This document shows, piece after piece, positions 53,357 to 64,000 of a stretch of 64,000 nucleotides of DNA. The stretch spans positions 620,001 to 684,000 of the forward strand of contig JAMXBD010000095.1 of the NCBI GenBank assembly GCA_024138025.1, given 5' to 3'. How positions within the stretch are numbered: position 1 is the first letter of the stretch; every line of letters starts with the position of its first letter. The notes beneath the pieces are model-generated. The model did not search any database, was not told the origin of the DNA, and saw nothing but the letters and a program-made list of their open reading frames with translations. The position numbers were made by a program, and so were the translations under genes. Source of the DNA: Combretum micranthum (taxonomy: Eukaryota > Streptophyta > Magnoliopsida > Myrtales > Combretaceae).

Positions 53357-53620
53357 GGGGATAATGGTAGGTAAATTGTTTGTACTTTCAATTTTTGTTA
53401 ATTTAGTGTCCCATTTTTAAAATTTGGTAAATTAGTGCTTGTACTTTCAAAATATGTGTAATTTGGTGTCTTTGTTGAATAATATTTGCTAGATGTTTAT
53501 TTTTTTTTTGACAAGATAATAGTATGTCAAATGCCATTCTTTTAGTTTTTAATAATTTTTTTGCACTTTAGTATTGCAGCTTTAGATTTTGACAGATTGT
53601 AGACAAGTGACTACTGTTAT
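53357..53620. repeat. Third foldback repeat family (GGGATAATGGTAGG), left part
   Basis: GGGGATAATGGTAGGTAAATTGTTTGTACTTTC... is inverted against 57714-57890 (complement CATGGATGAAAGCGAGGCAAGTGCCTGTA...). Copy B is inserted between the two arms. A related copy lies at 59265-59437. Confidence 0.55.
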
Positions 53621-54917
53621 TGTAAACCTCTAGATTTTTTCGATGGTTCTTAAGTTCAAACCCTAGAACCGGAAGTCAACCGGAAACCCTAATCAACAAA
53701 AACTTATGCCAAAAACCCTAGAGTTTAGATCTGGCAATCATGCGCTCTCAAGCCCTAGACAATGAAATTGAGTTAATGACTTATAATAGTTCGTAATTAT
53801 ATAAGGAAGTATAAAAATATCATATATGTCGATTTCTAGTGTCTTTTGGATCCGAATGGGATCAGTTTTCGAAAACCATGCCCGGGAACATCGGACGACA
53901 AAAATATTTCATTTATACCAATAGACTCGTAATAATATAAAAAATCCAAAAATATTAGTTTCGTAATTTTTTAATAACTAAAAATTACAGATATTATATT
54001 TGTACGCATATTTTATTTACTACCGGTAACTTATTAGTCTTGTTACTATTCATTGTACTTCTCTATTATTTATCACTATTCATCTATCTCTACTTTTTCT
54101 TACTACCTATATACCTATCTTCTTACTTTTTACTTTTCCAATACATCTTGTATCAAATCATATTTTGCATATTAATTATTTTATTACAAAAAATACAAAC
54201 AAATCAACTCACTCTCCCTCTTTTCTTCCATATGGCCAGTGCAAATCTCCTCTCTCTCTCTCTCACTCTCATTTATTTTATTTTTCAATTATTTTATTAC
54301 ATCTAATTTCCACTCCAAAAATTCTATAAATACCCTATTTCCCTTCTCTTCTTTCACACATTCATTTCATATAACAAAACTCTCCCAAAATCACTCCACA
54401 AATCCTCTCTCTAAATTTTCTCTCTACCAAAACTCTCTTAAATCAATTCTTCACAAAAATTATCCTCTATACACAAACCATCTACTACATACCATCAACC
54501 ACATAAACCTACATTCCTTACCTTCTTCCTACACTATAAACACTTTAGGTAAAACTCCTATCATTATTTTATTTACTCATGTCATGCAACTAGCATGACC
54601 ATGGTGTTGTTTTGAAACTCATATGAGTAGTAAAAACAACCACATGTTCATGTTTTGTTCTTGCACATGAAATTCCCATATCATTATCTTGTTATTATGT
54701 TTTTATATATGTTGTTATTAATATTGTTGTTATTATTGCCTTGATGTTATTATGATTCTAACATGATTATATACGTATTATCATCTATATATATATAGAT
54801 ATCTCTATATGTTTCTTATAGCCTAAATGCTCACTAACTTCTACTAACTTGTTTCTATTATTATCATTTCTCCTATTATTCCTTTTCCTTTTCCTTTTCC
54901 TTTTTCTTTTTCTCTTT

Positions 54918-54944
54918 TTGGGACTAGTCTATTTTTAGTCCCAA
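54918..54944. promoter_or_regulatory. Conserved stem-loop in LTR-like repeat B
   Basis: A perfect 9-bp stem (TTGGGACTA / TAGTCCCAA) around the loop GTCTATTTT. Copy A keeps the core GACTA ... TAGTC at about 42731-42750 but has a mismatch below it. The conservation suggests a functional RNA or DNA structure; no function is known to me. Confidence 0.45.
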
Positions 54945-54946
54945 GA

Positions 54947-55063
54947 TGCCTTGATGAAGCTAAGGCTCCCAATACTTGATCGAGTTGCCTTGATGAAGCT
55001 AAGGCTCCTAATGCTTGACCGAGATACATTGATGAAGCTAAGGTTCTCAATACTTGATATATT
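54947..55063 (+). repeat. Three-unit 39-bp tandem array in copy B
   Basis: Units begin at 54947, 54986 and 55025, each of the form TGCCTTGATGAAGCTAAGGC followed by TC-CAATACTTGA. Copy A has a single unit at about 42755, so the array expanded after the copies separated. Confidence 0.85.
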
Positions 55064-57713
55064 ATTTTGCTTATTATTAATTTGCTTCTCATATTTTTTT
55101 TTCATTATTTTTCATATTCTATGCTCATTACATGCATCATTATAATGATATTGTCTCAATAAAAATTTAAAGTAGACTTTTCTTAATAAAGGAAAATGAA
55201 ACTAAACTCTTTTAATATATAACCTTATCTCTAAATCAATATTTTGTTACCAAACAAATAGGAAAATTATTTTTTAACTTCTTTGCAACTCACCAAGATT
55301 TTTCTTAAATAACAATGAAGATGGTTTGACAAAAGAAATTAACAAACGAAATAAACTTTTCTTTAATAGTAGACCACATAAAATTTATCAAAACTTAGCA
55401 TAAATATTTTTCTTGATAAACAAATTTTTTATAAAAAGTTTACTTGTAGGATTTAAATTAACACCATAATAACAAAAAATAAATAAATAAAATTAGTTTT
55501 CAAAGTTAAGATAGAAATCAACCCCCTAATCTATAAACCCACATATAATAAAGGATTTCCAAGTACATAAATGATAAACTCATTTTCAAAAGAAATAAAA
55601 AGAATATAAGTATGGTGATTTCAAAAAGCAATGGATTTTATCAACAACTTAAAAAGAATAATTTCTTTCAAAGTAAAATTGGTAAAAGACTTAAAGAACC
55701 AAGTTTTGGAAATAAAAATTTATATTTGAAGAAGTTAAAATATGAGAATATAAGGATAAGAAGAATTGTTTAAAACAAAACCAGTTTTCTTTAAAAAGGA
55801 AATATATACAAGTTAAAAATCACCATAAGCTATCCAAAACATGATAAAAACTTTGGAAATTTACTTTTGCCACAAAAGCAAAAGTTTGTAAAAGATTAAA
55901 AGTTAAAAGAAAATTTATTTGTTTTGAGAAAGAAATTAGAAAACAAAATAAAGATATACTTGTTTACAATAACCTAAGAAAGTTATAAAGTTTCTCCAAA
56001 ATACTTAGAAAAGAGTTTGTTAAATTTAAGTTTCAATACCTTCAAAATGAATTGTTTTACGAAATATAATCGTTGAGACAACACTATTAGAATCTTGTAT
56101 ATAATATGAGTCTATACAAATACTCAAAGGATTTTTCAACAATATACATATCTATATTTTTGCCAAAAGAAATTTTTTTGAATAAAATTAAGTTTGGAAA
56201 TTGTTTTGCAAAATCTGGGAATTTTTGTTTTAGTTTTGTACAGAGTCTTTTGGGAAGCCAAGCGACTTTTTATGTAAAAAATAACCTTAGAAATGGATAG
56301 ATCTTTTCAAGTAGATAGAATCGGTATATTATATGCGAAATTCCGAGTTAAAATGAGCAAGTTATGGTCATTTTAAGTTACAACTTCCTTTTATGCGAAT
56401 TTTGACGAACCTAATAACAATAGAATTATAAGTTTAAGTAGAACTTCCAAGAAATACTAATTATGGATATTTTTTTGTATAGGTGACGTGGAGTTCGAGC
56501 TACTCCACTTAGAGGACTATTTCGACTAAGGAACTTCTAATATGGCCGAATGAGTTTATTTTTTACATATTTGCACTTATGATTTTGCTTGTAAAATAGT
56601 GGCATTAGAATATAGGAAAAGATAAAATGAAAAATACACGTGCTTTACATACTCGGTTGAATTTACAATTAAGTATATCGAGGCATGAATTGTTTATAAT
56701 GAATGTTTGATTTAGTACAAGATTGATTGTTTGCAATTCTATGATCACCCACAAATTATTTAATTATGCCATGAGTACCTAACTAAAATAATTCATGCAT
56801 GTCATCGGGTGAGTTTATTCGTTTATTACTATTCCTTTGGTAGGATAAAGGCTTAGTAAGGAGATTCATAAATTCTATTAATTTCTACAAAGCAACGATC
56901 GTCCGAATCAACTAGCGATGAGAAAACATTCGAATAATAAAACGTATTTGGCAGTTATGTAGTGGCTTGGAAATAAGCTACAAGTAAGTTAGATTATAAT
57001 ACCTTTTATTGTTGCAAGAAAGTTGTTAAAGATAAGAATTATCACATAACCATGTTGTACGATAGTGGCCTATATGGTCTAAAACATCTAACCACCGAAT
57101 GGAGGAGTAAATCTATTCAAACATATGATTCTCGGAAAATCATATTTATTGTTTGCCCACGTGCTTGTGCATCTCATACGGTTGCTTAACTAAACTTGAT
57201 TTAATTATCGAATGTTGAGTGTTTATTTGTGGATATAAATCTTACTAAGCTAGTAACTTATACCCTCTTAGATATCTTTTACAGTTCTCATACCTTTGGT
57301 TGGAACCGAGAGGTTATTTTACCCAGGTAATGCTTTTGAGCCGAGATCTTGTGGATAGAAGTGCAAGATAGAAGTAGATACGAATTCTAAGAGAGGTTCA
57401 AAAGTGTAAATCGTTTTATAATAGACTCTTTATTTGACTTAGTTATCTGTAATAGGGGAATGCCCCTTAATGTTATAAAGACTCCTTAATAAGTTTCTCA
57501 TGAATCTTGGTTATATTGTTATGATTTATTTTCTTGATTGCTATTGTGTATAACTGCTTAAGCAGCATGATCCAAATATTGGTCCACTACAATTGTGAAA
57601 GTACGCCTTACACTCGGTATCTAGACTTTCGGCATGACTAAGGTTGTCATACTTAAACCTCAATATTGAGTGTAACGAACTGTCGCGTTTAGGGTACCCT
57701 TTCAGGCGTGACA

Positions 57714-57890
57714 ATAATGTTTCTTAATAAAATAAATGTCCATGAAATATTATTTAATAGAGATATTGAGTTACACATACATTAAAAATACAAGTACTAA
57801 TATGCCTAAATCTAAAGATAAGATATTAAATTACAAAAAAATTAAAATACAGGCACTTGCCTCGCTTTCATCCATGATAATAGATAGAAT
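57714..57890. repeat. Third foldback repeat family, right arm
   Basis: Inverted complement of the left arm at 53357-53540. Confidence 0.5.
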
Positions 57891-59264
57891 CCATGCATTT
57901 TATGAATAAATAAATTTTTAAAAAAATTTGACGATGGTAGAAATTGACTTCACGCACCCAATTTTCAATATCGTAATGTAGAATGCATAAATAGTAAATG
58001 AGTAATAACAACAAAATATTAAGCCTTTCTGAAAGTTAGTTAAGTTATATCCATGTTGATGACACATTTAACGTAATAACTCTTAATATATATATATATA
58101 TATATGCAAAAATACAAGATGGATTTGGAATTCTTTATAAGAGTAAATTAAACTTTGAATTTTCACTTCTATCTTTGATGATGGTTAATCATGGATAATG
58201 GGTTTCTCAAGTCAAGTTCGACTGGCATAAATGTAACCTATTTTTACTAATCTTAAACCTTAGAAAAGTCCTGACTCCTCTTGCTTAAGAGATCAACCCG
58301 CTAAGTTATGTGTTAGGCAAATTTTGAGCTAGGGCCACTTAGTACACTTCTCTTAACCACCACTAGCTCTAACAGAGAAAATGGATGGATGTAGATTAGT
58401 GGTCCTCACGTTTACAATAACCACTCGCCATTTCCAACTACTCCATGATCACACAACATGGATAATCATTTGTAGCTTGCCTTATATAAATACCTTCTCT
58501 ATGATTGCAAAATCATGTATTTTACTATGATAACTATAATACTCCTTGATTTTCTATACATTTAAGATGAAATTTGATTTAAATGTTGGAGTGACCACAC
58601 TAAACAAACCGCCGACATAGCTTTGATCGTGTTATGTTTTGTAGGCCTAATACAAACTTAAAAGTCCAATGCTATCATTTACTTCATGCTCTACCAAATT
58701 TGAAATAATGATAATCCTCTTTTCCTTTGTCAAAGCATCATCTAATATAAGATAATAATTCTCAATAAAAAAAAATAAAAAGATTCCTCACTTTTTGCAA
58801 AACAATAAGAGACAAATGTATAATAAATAGATTGTACTATTGTAGATTTGGGAAAGAAAAGTAACTTCAAATACTAATTCAAGGAATCAAATTTTTTATC
58901 TACAACAATCTAAGATTTAGAATTTTAAGAAAGTACTCAATATAAAAAATAGTCAAGACTAAAAAAATTTGTATTCTTTAATAGTATTGCAACTTGTAAG
59001 AACAAATGTATAGTAGTTAAGAATAAAATAATCAAGATATACAAAAAGGGAAGAAGGACAAATAAAATAAGTGGAGAGGGATATTTGCCTAAATTGATAA
59101 TACTATTATGATAATATGGTTTAATATTAATAATCAACATAAAGGGTTGTCGAGAGTTTAACATGAAAGGGGTGATTTTTAGGTTGTGGGTTGTGGATTG
59201 TAATGTTTTGTTTTGATGTAAGTTTTGCTAGATAGGAAAGACACCTTACATAAAAGGAAATAAT
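57891..59264. other. Gene-free DNA with one promoter-like segment
   Basis: Contains a TA microsatellite at 58086-58106. The part 58150-58600 is less AT-rich than its surroundings and has CCTTATATAAATACCTTCTC at about 58479, which resembles a TATA box with start region, but no open frame follows. The remainder is AT-rich with nothing recognised. Confidence 0.35.
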
Positions 59265-59437
59265 AGCGATAATGGGAGGTAAAGTTCTGTACTTTTAACT
59301 TTACAGTTTGATATTACATTTTAAGATTTTGAAAATTAGTACTTATATATTCAAAATACATGTGATTCAATGTCTTCATTGAGTAATAATTTGATGGACG
59401 TATGTTTAAATTATGGGATAATGGTAGACTACGTGCT
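59265..59437. repeat. Third foldback repeat family, second copy
   Basis: AGCGATAATGGGAGGTAAAGTTCTGTACTTTTAACTTT... follows the left arm at 53357 closely, and GGGATAATGGTAG recurs at 59415-59427. The chromovirus LTR starts directly after it. Confidence 0.5.
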
Positions 59438-59905
59438 TGTGTCACAGGCTTAGTATTTTAGATGTACTTGTGCGACACTTAGCACCCTAGCTTCACCTAA
59501 AGAGGCTAGGTTAGCTAGAAATCATACACAACGATTTGGAGAGAGACAGTAGAGAGAAGGATTCTGAATATAATTGTATTCACTCAATGTCTATATGCTT
59601 TACAGCTGAGGGGCTTACCCCTATATATACGAGTGGCCTCCAACAAATGGATGACCTAAATTTATTTGATTTGATAGTTATAATAGAATCCCACCAACTC
59701 ATGGTAGTTACATCTACTTATCCTGTCTACTATGAGATAGTATATTCAAACATTCTATATTCTTTCAATGTCTTCCAAAGTCTTCTATAACCGTATAAAA
59801 TCTTCCTGGTTTAAGAATTGTCATTAGATAAGGATCTTTAACTGCTTCTCGCTATTGGCTTTGTTGAACCTCATGGATATAGGTTAGCATTGAAATCCCT
59901 TAGCA
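59438..59905 (-). repeat. 3' LTR of third chromovirus
   Basis: 468 bp. On the plus strand it starts TGTCACAGGCTTAG and ends CCCTTAGCA; on the minus strand it reads TGCTAAGG...TGACA. It aligns with 63649-64000 over the visible part. Confidence 0.75.
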
Positions 59906-59918
59906 TTCCCCCCCACTC
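59906..59918 (-). other. Polypurine tract of third chromovirus
   Basis: On the minus strand GAGTGGGGGGGAA lies directly before the 3' LTR (TGCTAAGG), the expected place for the plus-strand primer. Confidence 0.6.
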
Positions 59919-59924
59919 AATCTG

Positions 59925-60290
59925 GCAATGTCCCATCATATTTTCCTCATGGAATTTGCTCACGAGGTCTTTAAACTACCACACCACAAAGTATCCATTA
60001 ATTGTCAACTGGCCTTACTCTCAAGCAATCCTTTCTATACGACTATATACTCATTTTTTAGCTGTTGACATTGACGCAAAACATACATCCAACTAGAATT
60101 CTTTCCACTCCTTTATCATAAGAACTTTTAACTCTAAGTAGAGTCCTCTTAGACATCATTCTTTCAGGGTCTTCTTCATCTTCACAATAAGGCTTCAACA
60201 TACTCACATGGAAGAAAAGGTGGAACTTCAGCCCTAGTGGTAGTTTGGGTTTATATGAAACTATTCCTACTTGTTTTAACACTTAGAAGG
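59925..60290 (-). pseudogene. Integrase C-terminus and chromodomain of third chromovirus
   Basis: Minus strand: KQVGIVSYKPKLPLGLKFHL and FHVSMLKPYCEDEEDPERMM, then chromodomain-like YLVVWKGL-type sequence near 59950-60040 in another frame. This is the usual end of a chromovirus polyprotein. Confidence 0.7.
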
Positions 60291-61200
60291 CTCATTTACA
60301 CCTTCATAAGAGCCCTTTATGTAATTGCTCATAATTTGCTAAATGAGGAGGCTTTGTCTCCTACCTGAAACTTCAGTTGTCTTCTTTTCTTATCACCAAA
60401 ATTCTTTCAATCAATCTTTAGAGATAAGTCTAGGCCATGTCCCTATTTTCTTACCATTCCTTTGCAAACTTATATGTTGGAGGTTTACTCTTAATGTAGC
60501 CTATTGCAATTGTTCTTGGTATTGTTAGTTGTCTTCCAAGAATAATCTCAAAGTGGCTTTGATTAGTGGATTTGTTCTTTTGCAATTTAAAGGAGAACTG
60601 GGTTACATCTATTAACTTAGCGTAACCCTTCTGGTTTGCTCCTAGAAAGTGCCTTAAGTATAATTCTACAAGAGCATTTACTCATTCTGTCTATCCATCT
60701 ATCTGTAGGTGAAGGCTAGTAGAAAAATCTAGCTCAAACCCCAACAGCTTAAACAACTTTGTCCAAAATTTCCTTATAAAACACCTATCCTAGTTACTCA
60801 TAATGTTCTTTAGCAGCCCCAAACAAAAATAATCTTGCAGCTTCATCTACTAGGCACTCTTTTGTGGCCACAACAATTGTAGCATGCTTAGAGAAGTGAC
60901 CTGTGCCACCATGATAGTGCCAAACCTTTCGAATTTTGGTAAACTCACCATGAAGTCCATAGAGACACTGTCCTATGGTTCAGTAATCACATAACTTCCT
61001 ACACATTTTATTACGTGTGGCAAAAAATATTGTTCTTCTGCTAATGCTAGTACGTTGTGTATACAAGGATGTGTTGCCCATTTTGAGTCATCACACTCTT
61101 TAAGTATCTCCTTCCTTAAGTTAAGGCTTAAAGTACATATATCATTCGCCTTTTTGTACATACCAAGCCATCTTCTTCCCATAAGCTTTAAGTCTTACAT
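60291..61200 (-). pseudogene. Integrase of third chromovirus
   Basis: The zinc-binding HHCC region is recognisable at 60973-61182 (KWATHPCIHNVLALAEEQYF ... CVGSYV), but the final CxxC is lost after YVITEP. The core follows as broken frames with MDFMVSLPKF and SLHLQIDGQTE. Confidence 0.65.
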
Positions 61201-62060
61201 CCCTTTCATTGATTAAGCAAAATCTTTGCCATTTCATCTTCCTTCATCCCATCACAAATTTTATAAATCAAGTGGCTCTCGGGTCTACTGATAGTAGCTA
61301 ATTGGACATTCTAATTTAATGCATTTGCTACTACTTTTGCCTTGTCTAGTTTATACTATAAGTTGAAATTAAACTCTGCTAGGAATACCTACCATTGAAC
61401 TTGCTTTGTTGAAAGCTTTTTCAAGCTTTAAAAGTATCTAAATAGCCACATTACTTGTCCTTACCACAAATCTTCCTCTAAGCAAACAATGCATCCACGG
61501 TCGAAGACAATGCACTACTATTGCCATCTCTTTTTCATGTACCGGGTACCGCCTTTCTACTGCACTTAGCTTTCAAATTGCAAATGCCACCAAATAATTA
61601 TCTAGCATCAAGACCCCACAAATGACATAGTCTCTAGTTTCCATCCATACTTCAAAAGCTTTGTAAAGTTGGGAAAGGCTAAGACCGACTTTTCCGTAAT
61701 TGCCTTCTCCAAGGCACTAAAGGCTTCTCGACACCCTAGTCCCAACACCAAGGAGCATTCTTTAGTGAATTCATTAAGGAAATCATAATCTTTTAATATC
61801 CTTGAATAAACTATCAACAACAGTTTGATAACCCAAAAAATGACTTCAACTCGATGGGCTTGGTAAGTTCTTTCCAATCATGGATTGCATGAACCTTCTT
61901 GTTATCCATTCAGATTCTTCCTTGCTCTATCACATGCCTTAAGAACACCACTTCCTCTTAGGCAAAGGAATACTTCTCCTTCTTCATGTATAACTCATTT
62001 CTCTTTAACCTTTTGTCAATTTGCGTAACTACTAAGAATTTGGTAACTTGTCTCACTTAC
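61201..62060 (-). pseudogene. RT C-terminal end and RNase H of third chromovirus
   Basis: The RT thumb/connection region (EEVVFLRHVIEQGRI, LKSFFGL) is at about 61850-61990. The tether CREAFSALEKAITEKSVLAF lies at 61608-61877, then RNase H to about 61330 with stops. The YxDD active site and most of RT are missing between 61990 and 62080. Confidence 0.65.
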
Positions 62061-62700
62061 CTTGTCACATGAATGATACATTAAACCTTGCTATCCAACA
62101 CACATAGAAAATTGGCTCGAGGAATAAGCAAGGCACCAACCTTATCTAAGAACTCCATCTCTATCACAAATTCAAAGTCGCTGAGAGGTATCACCTCAAT
62201 GGCTTCCTTTTCTTTCCATCTACCAATCTGTAACTCAACCCCTTTTAATATTCCTATAGTTGAAACTTTCTTAGAGTTAGCAATTTTGAGCCAAGTCTTA
62301 GTTTTCTCGGTTGGCAACTTTATTTTAGTTGTTGCTAACTCTAAAATCAAAAGATGGGAAGCACTAGTAACAATAAGGGCATTTAGTTTCTTACTTGCAA
62401 CTTATACCTTGATGTACATCAATCCATTACGTTTCTCTACTGTCTGTCCTTTCATGGAATTCAAGATGCATAGTATACCAAGTTTGGCATCACTTGAGCT
62501 TCCCTTAGCTACCAATACAACAACTTTATCCGTTGGTACATTCTTGTAAAAAATAGCATTTTTGTTTCCTTAGCTTCCTCTTCTCATTATCACTTTCTTC
62601 CATTTTCCCTTTCCCTTTGAAGGAACTTCAAACTCTCTCTCTCTTTCAACACCCTTCTTCTCTTTTTATGTAGGAGGCCTGTGATCTACCTTTTTGAATT
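62061..62700 (-). pseudogene. Protease region of third chromovirus
   Basis: The open stretch at 62081-62350 reads TIGILKGVELQIGRWKEKEA, then VIPLSDFEFVIEMEFLDKVG, the Gypsy-type protease C-terminal fold. The active-site part upstream is broken. Opposite-strand frames here are shadows. Confidence 0.65.
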
Positions 62701-63632
62701 CTATCAAGCTTTTAGCAACAACCATGACTTTGGAAATGTCTTCTACCCCTCTTCGTCCTTACTCTAGCTTTGCCTATGGCTTGAGACCATCCAAGGACAT
62801 AATAAGAACACCATTTGGGTTCAAGTCGGGTATCTTTAGCATCAGCTCACATAACTCCTATACATATTTTTTCACCTCCCTTTTAAGGGTTAAGTGTCAA
62901 AGTTTGATCCCAGCTTCCTTAGAGGCATTTTGATGGAAGAATTGTGCTTAAAGTCTTGTACAAATCCCATCCAAATAGTGATATCATTAGCCTTCGAATG
63001 ACATCAAACCATAGTAGAATCTTTTAAGTACATGGCAGCAATACGTACCTTACTCAAGTCGTCCATTAACTTGATTGCATTGAAATACTACTCAAGTCCC
63101 CATAAGAAGTTATCTACTTTTGAGCCAATCTAATCCCCTTTAAGTATTCAAGCTCGGGTACATTAACTTTATGCATTAGCCAGATAGTCGCCCCATTAGC
63201 CATTGTTGTTCTACGGGCTACTAATTAGGCCCTAATTTCATCCATCTCTCGATGTAATACTATAATGGCATCATCAATTTATGCCCTGTAAACATTTTCC
63301 TTAGATTCCTATGCCACAATCCTGACCTCGAGGAGTCCCCTTTCCCCTCAATGGCTCAATCTCGTATTGTGAGGTATGATATTACCTCATTTACAACTCT
63401 TTAGTGTTGGTGTTAAAGTTCTTCCTTAATTTCCTCCTCTAAGGTGCCAACCTCATCAAGCCTTCCTTTGGTCTCAATAATGCTTAACTCATTCCTCTCC
63501 ATCACAACATTCAATGGGTTTAGCATATCTTTGGACTAAGCCCTTTGTCTGGTCACTCTACGCTCCTCTTATTCATTCTGCTTTATTGTTTAGGTATTAT
63601 TATCATTTCCAAACAAAATTCCCTCACTAACT
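62701..63632 (-). pseudogene. Gag of third chromovirus
   Basis: No long frame survives, but minus-strand pieces resemble the Gypsy gag core, including a YFNAIKLMDD-like stretch near 63060-63100 and MYLKDSTMVW near 63010-63030. Confidence 0.55.
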
Positions 63633-63646
63633 CTACTTTGATACCA
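63633..63646 (-). other. Primer-binding site of third chromovirus (initiator Met tRNA type)
   Basis: The minus strand reads TGGTATCAAAGTAG two bases inside the 5' LTR edge. The first eight bases equal the canonical plant initiator-Met primer site TGGTATCA, and the rest is close to it. Confidence 0.75.
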
Positions 63647-63648
63647 CT

Positions 63649-64000
63649 TGTCATTAGCTTACTATTTTAGAATGTACTCATGTGGCTCTTAACACTCTAG
63701 CTTCACTCGAAGAGGTTAAGTTCAGCTTATAATTTACACATAAGAAATTGGAGAGAGAAATTCTTAATATGACTATATTAACTCAATGTCTAAATGCTTT
63801 ATAATTGAGGGAGTTGCCCCTATATATATAAGTGGCCTTCGGAAATGGATGGCCTAGATTTATTCAATCTAACAATTATAATTGAATCTCACCAACTTGT
63901 AGTGGTTACATCTACCTATCATATCTACTATGATACAGTATATCTGGACATTTTGTATTCTTTTAAGGTCTTCTAGAGTCTTCTTAGTTTGGGAACCGTC
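63649..64000 (-). repeat. 5' LTR of third chromovirus, partial
   Basis: Starts TGTCATTAGCTTACTATTTTA, matches 59438 onward with many substitutions, and is cut by the window edge. Confidence 0.75.

Larger units (their letters stand above)
53621..57713 (+). repeat. Long LTR-like repeat, copy B (probable solo LTR)
   Basis: 4.1 kb, starts TGTAAACCTC and ends TTCAGGCGTGACA, with the same ordered landmarks as copy A. It has the TATA box TATAAATA at about 54325, a CT-rich leader, and a stem TTGGGACTA / TAGTCCCAA at 54918-54944. It differs from A by a three-unit 39-bp tandem array at 54947-55063. There are no coding frames. It is inserted within a foldback repeat, which argues that A and B inserted independently. 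No matching 5-bp duplication (GTTAT against ATAAT). Confidence 0.65.
59438..64000 (-). mobile_element. Third Ty3/Gypsy chromovirus, degraded, runs off the window
   Basis: Minus-strand element with left LTR 59438-59905 and right LTR from 63649 to beyond 64000. In minus-strand order the inside shows a primer site, gag, protease, a short stretch of reverse transcriptase, RNase H, integrase with an HHCC region, and an integrase C-terminus with a chromodomain. Every gene has stops or frameshifts. Protease (62081-62350) is followed within about 100 bases by the C-terminal end of reverse transcriptase, so the catalytic core has been deleted. The two LTRs are visibly more diverged than those of the element at 611-5898, so it is older. 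Confidence 0.85.

Noticed and set aside
54040..54598. Overlapping frames in copy B leader
   Set aside because: Same reason: frames differ from those in copy A, as expected for non-coding LTR.
41553..57713. Copies A and B as the two LTRs of a single 16-kb element
   Set aside because: No primer site follows A, no polypurine tract precedes B, the flanks do not give a duplication, and each copy sits inside a different older repeat.
58081..58106. TA microsatellite as a matrix attachment or origin element
   Set aside because: Simple TA expansion with no supporting context.
62088..62933. Plus-strand frames in the third chromovirus
   Set aside because: Opposite-strand shadows of protease and gag remnants.
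1..64000. tRNA, rRNA, snoRNA or CRISPR-like arrays
   Set aside because: No cloverleaf, box motifs or regularly spaced identical repeats were seen by eye; a covariance-model scan would be needed to exclude small RNAs fully.

Overview
This is a nuclear genome window from a flowering plant, most likely a eudicot. The evidence is an AT-rich background, one intron-rich gene encoding a plant phosphatidylinositol 4-kinase alpha, and dense plant-type transposable elements (Ty3/Gypsy chromoviruses, Mutator-like elements, hAT-type and foldback MITEs, long LTR-like repeats). No bacterial, viral or organellar gene set, rRNA, tRNA or CRISPR array was seen.

Layout. (1) 1-6480: a Ty3/Gypsy chromovirus (611-5898, minus strand, two LTRs, 5-bp target duplication GATAT) sits inside the 3' pol region of an older, truncated chromovirus whose remains flank it on both sides. 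Both are degraded. (2) 6480-12200: gene-free AT-rich DNA with an inverted-repeat MITE (about 7316-7543) and a non-autonomous Mutator-like element (9915-11055) that seems to carry a smaller hAT-like insertion. (3) 12200-35100: the only clear cellular gene, PI4K alpha, on the minus strand. I could place 26 coding exons with GT..AG borders; together they give about 2,027 codons, the normal family length. One frame break in exon 15 (a missing base near 21700-21713) puts TAA at 21699-21701; every other exon joins in frame. (4) 35100-59264: repeat-rich intergenic DNA with nested insertions. It holds a complete hAT-type MITE with a perfect 8-bp duplication (39252-39927), two same-orientation copies of a 3.6-4.1 kb LTR-like repeat (41553-45195 and 53621-57713), several foldback MITEs, and a Mutator-like element (48050-51694) with a perfect 9-bp duplication carrying a decayed plant mobile domain (PMD) gene. 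(5) 59265-64000: a third chromovirus on the minus strand, with an initiator-Met-type primer site, a deleted reverse transcriptase core, and a right LTR that runs off the window.

The genes do not form an operon or pathway: there is one housekeeping lipid kinase gene among transposons. The strongest points for follow-up are the single frame break in PI4K alpha, the TE-in-TE insertions with intact target duplications, and the PMD gene fused to a MuDR-like N-terminal remnant inside a TIR-bounded Mutator element. Coordinates of elements with clear terminal duplications are exact; coordinates of diverged repeats are approximate. All family assignments are from reading the sequence, not from database searches.
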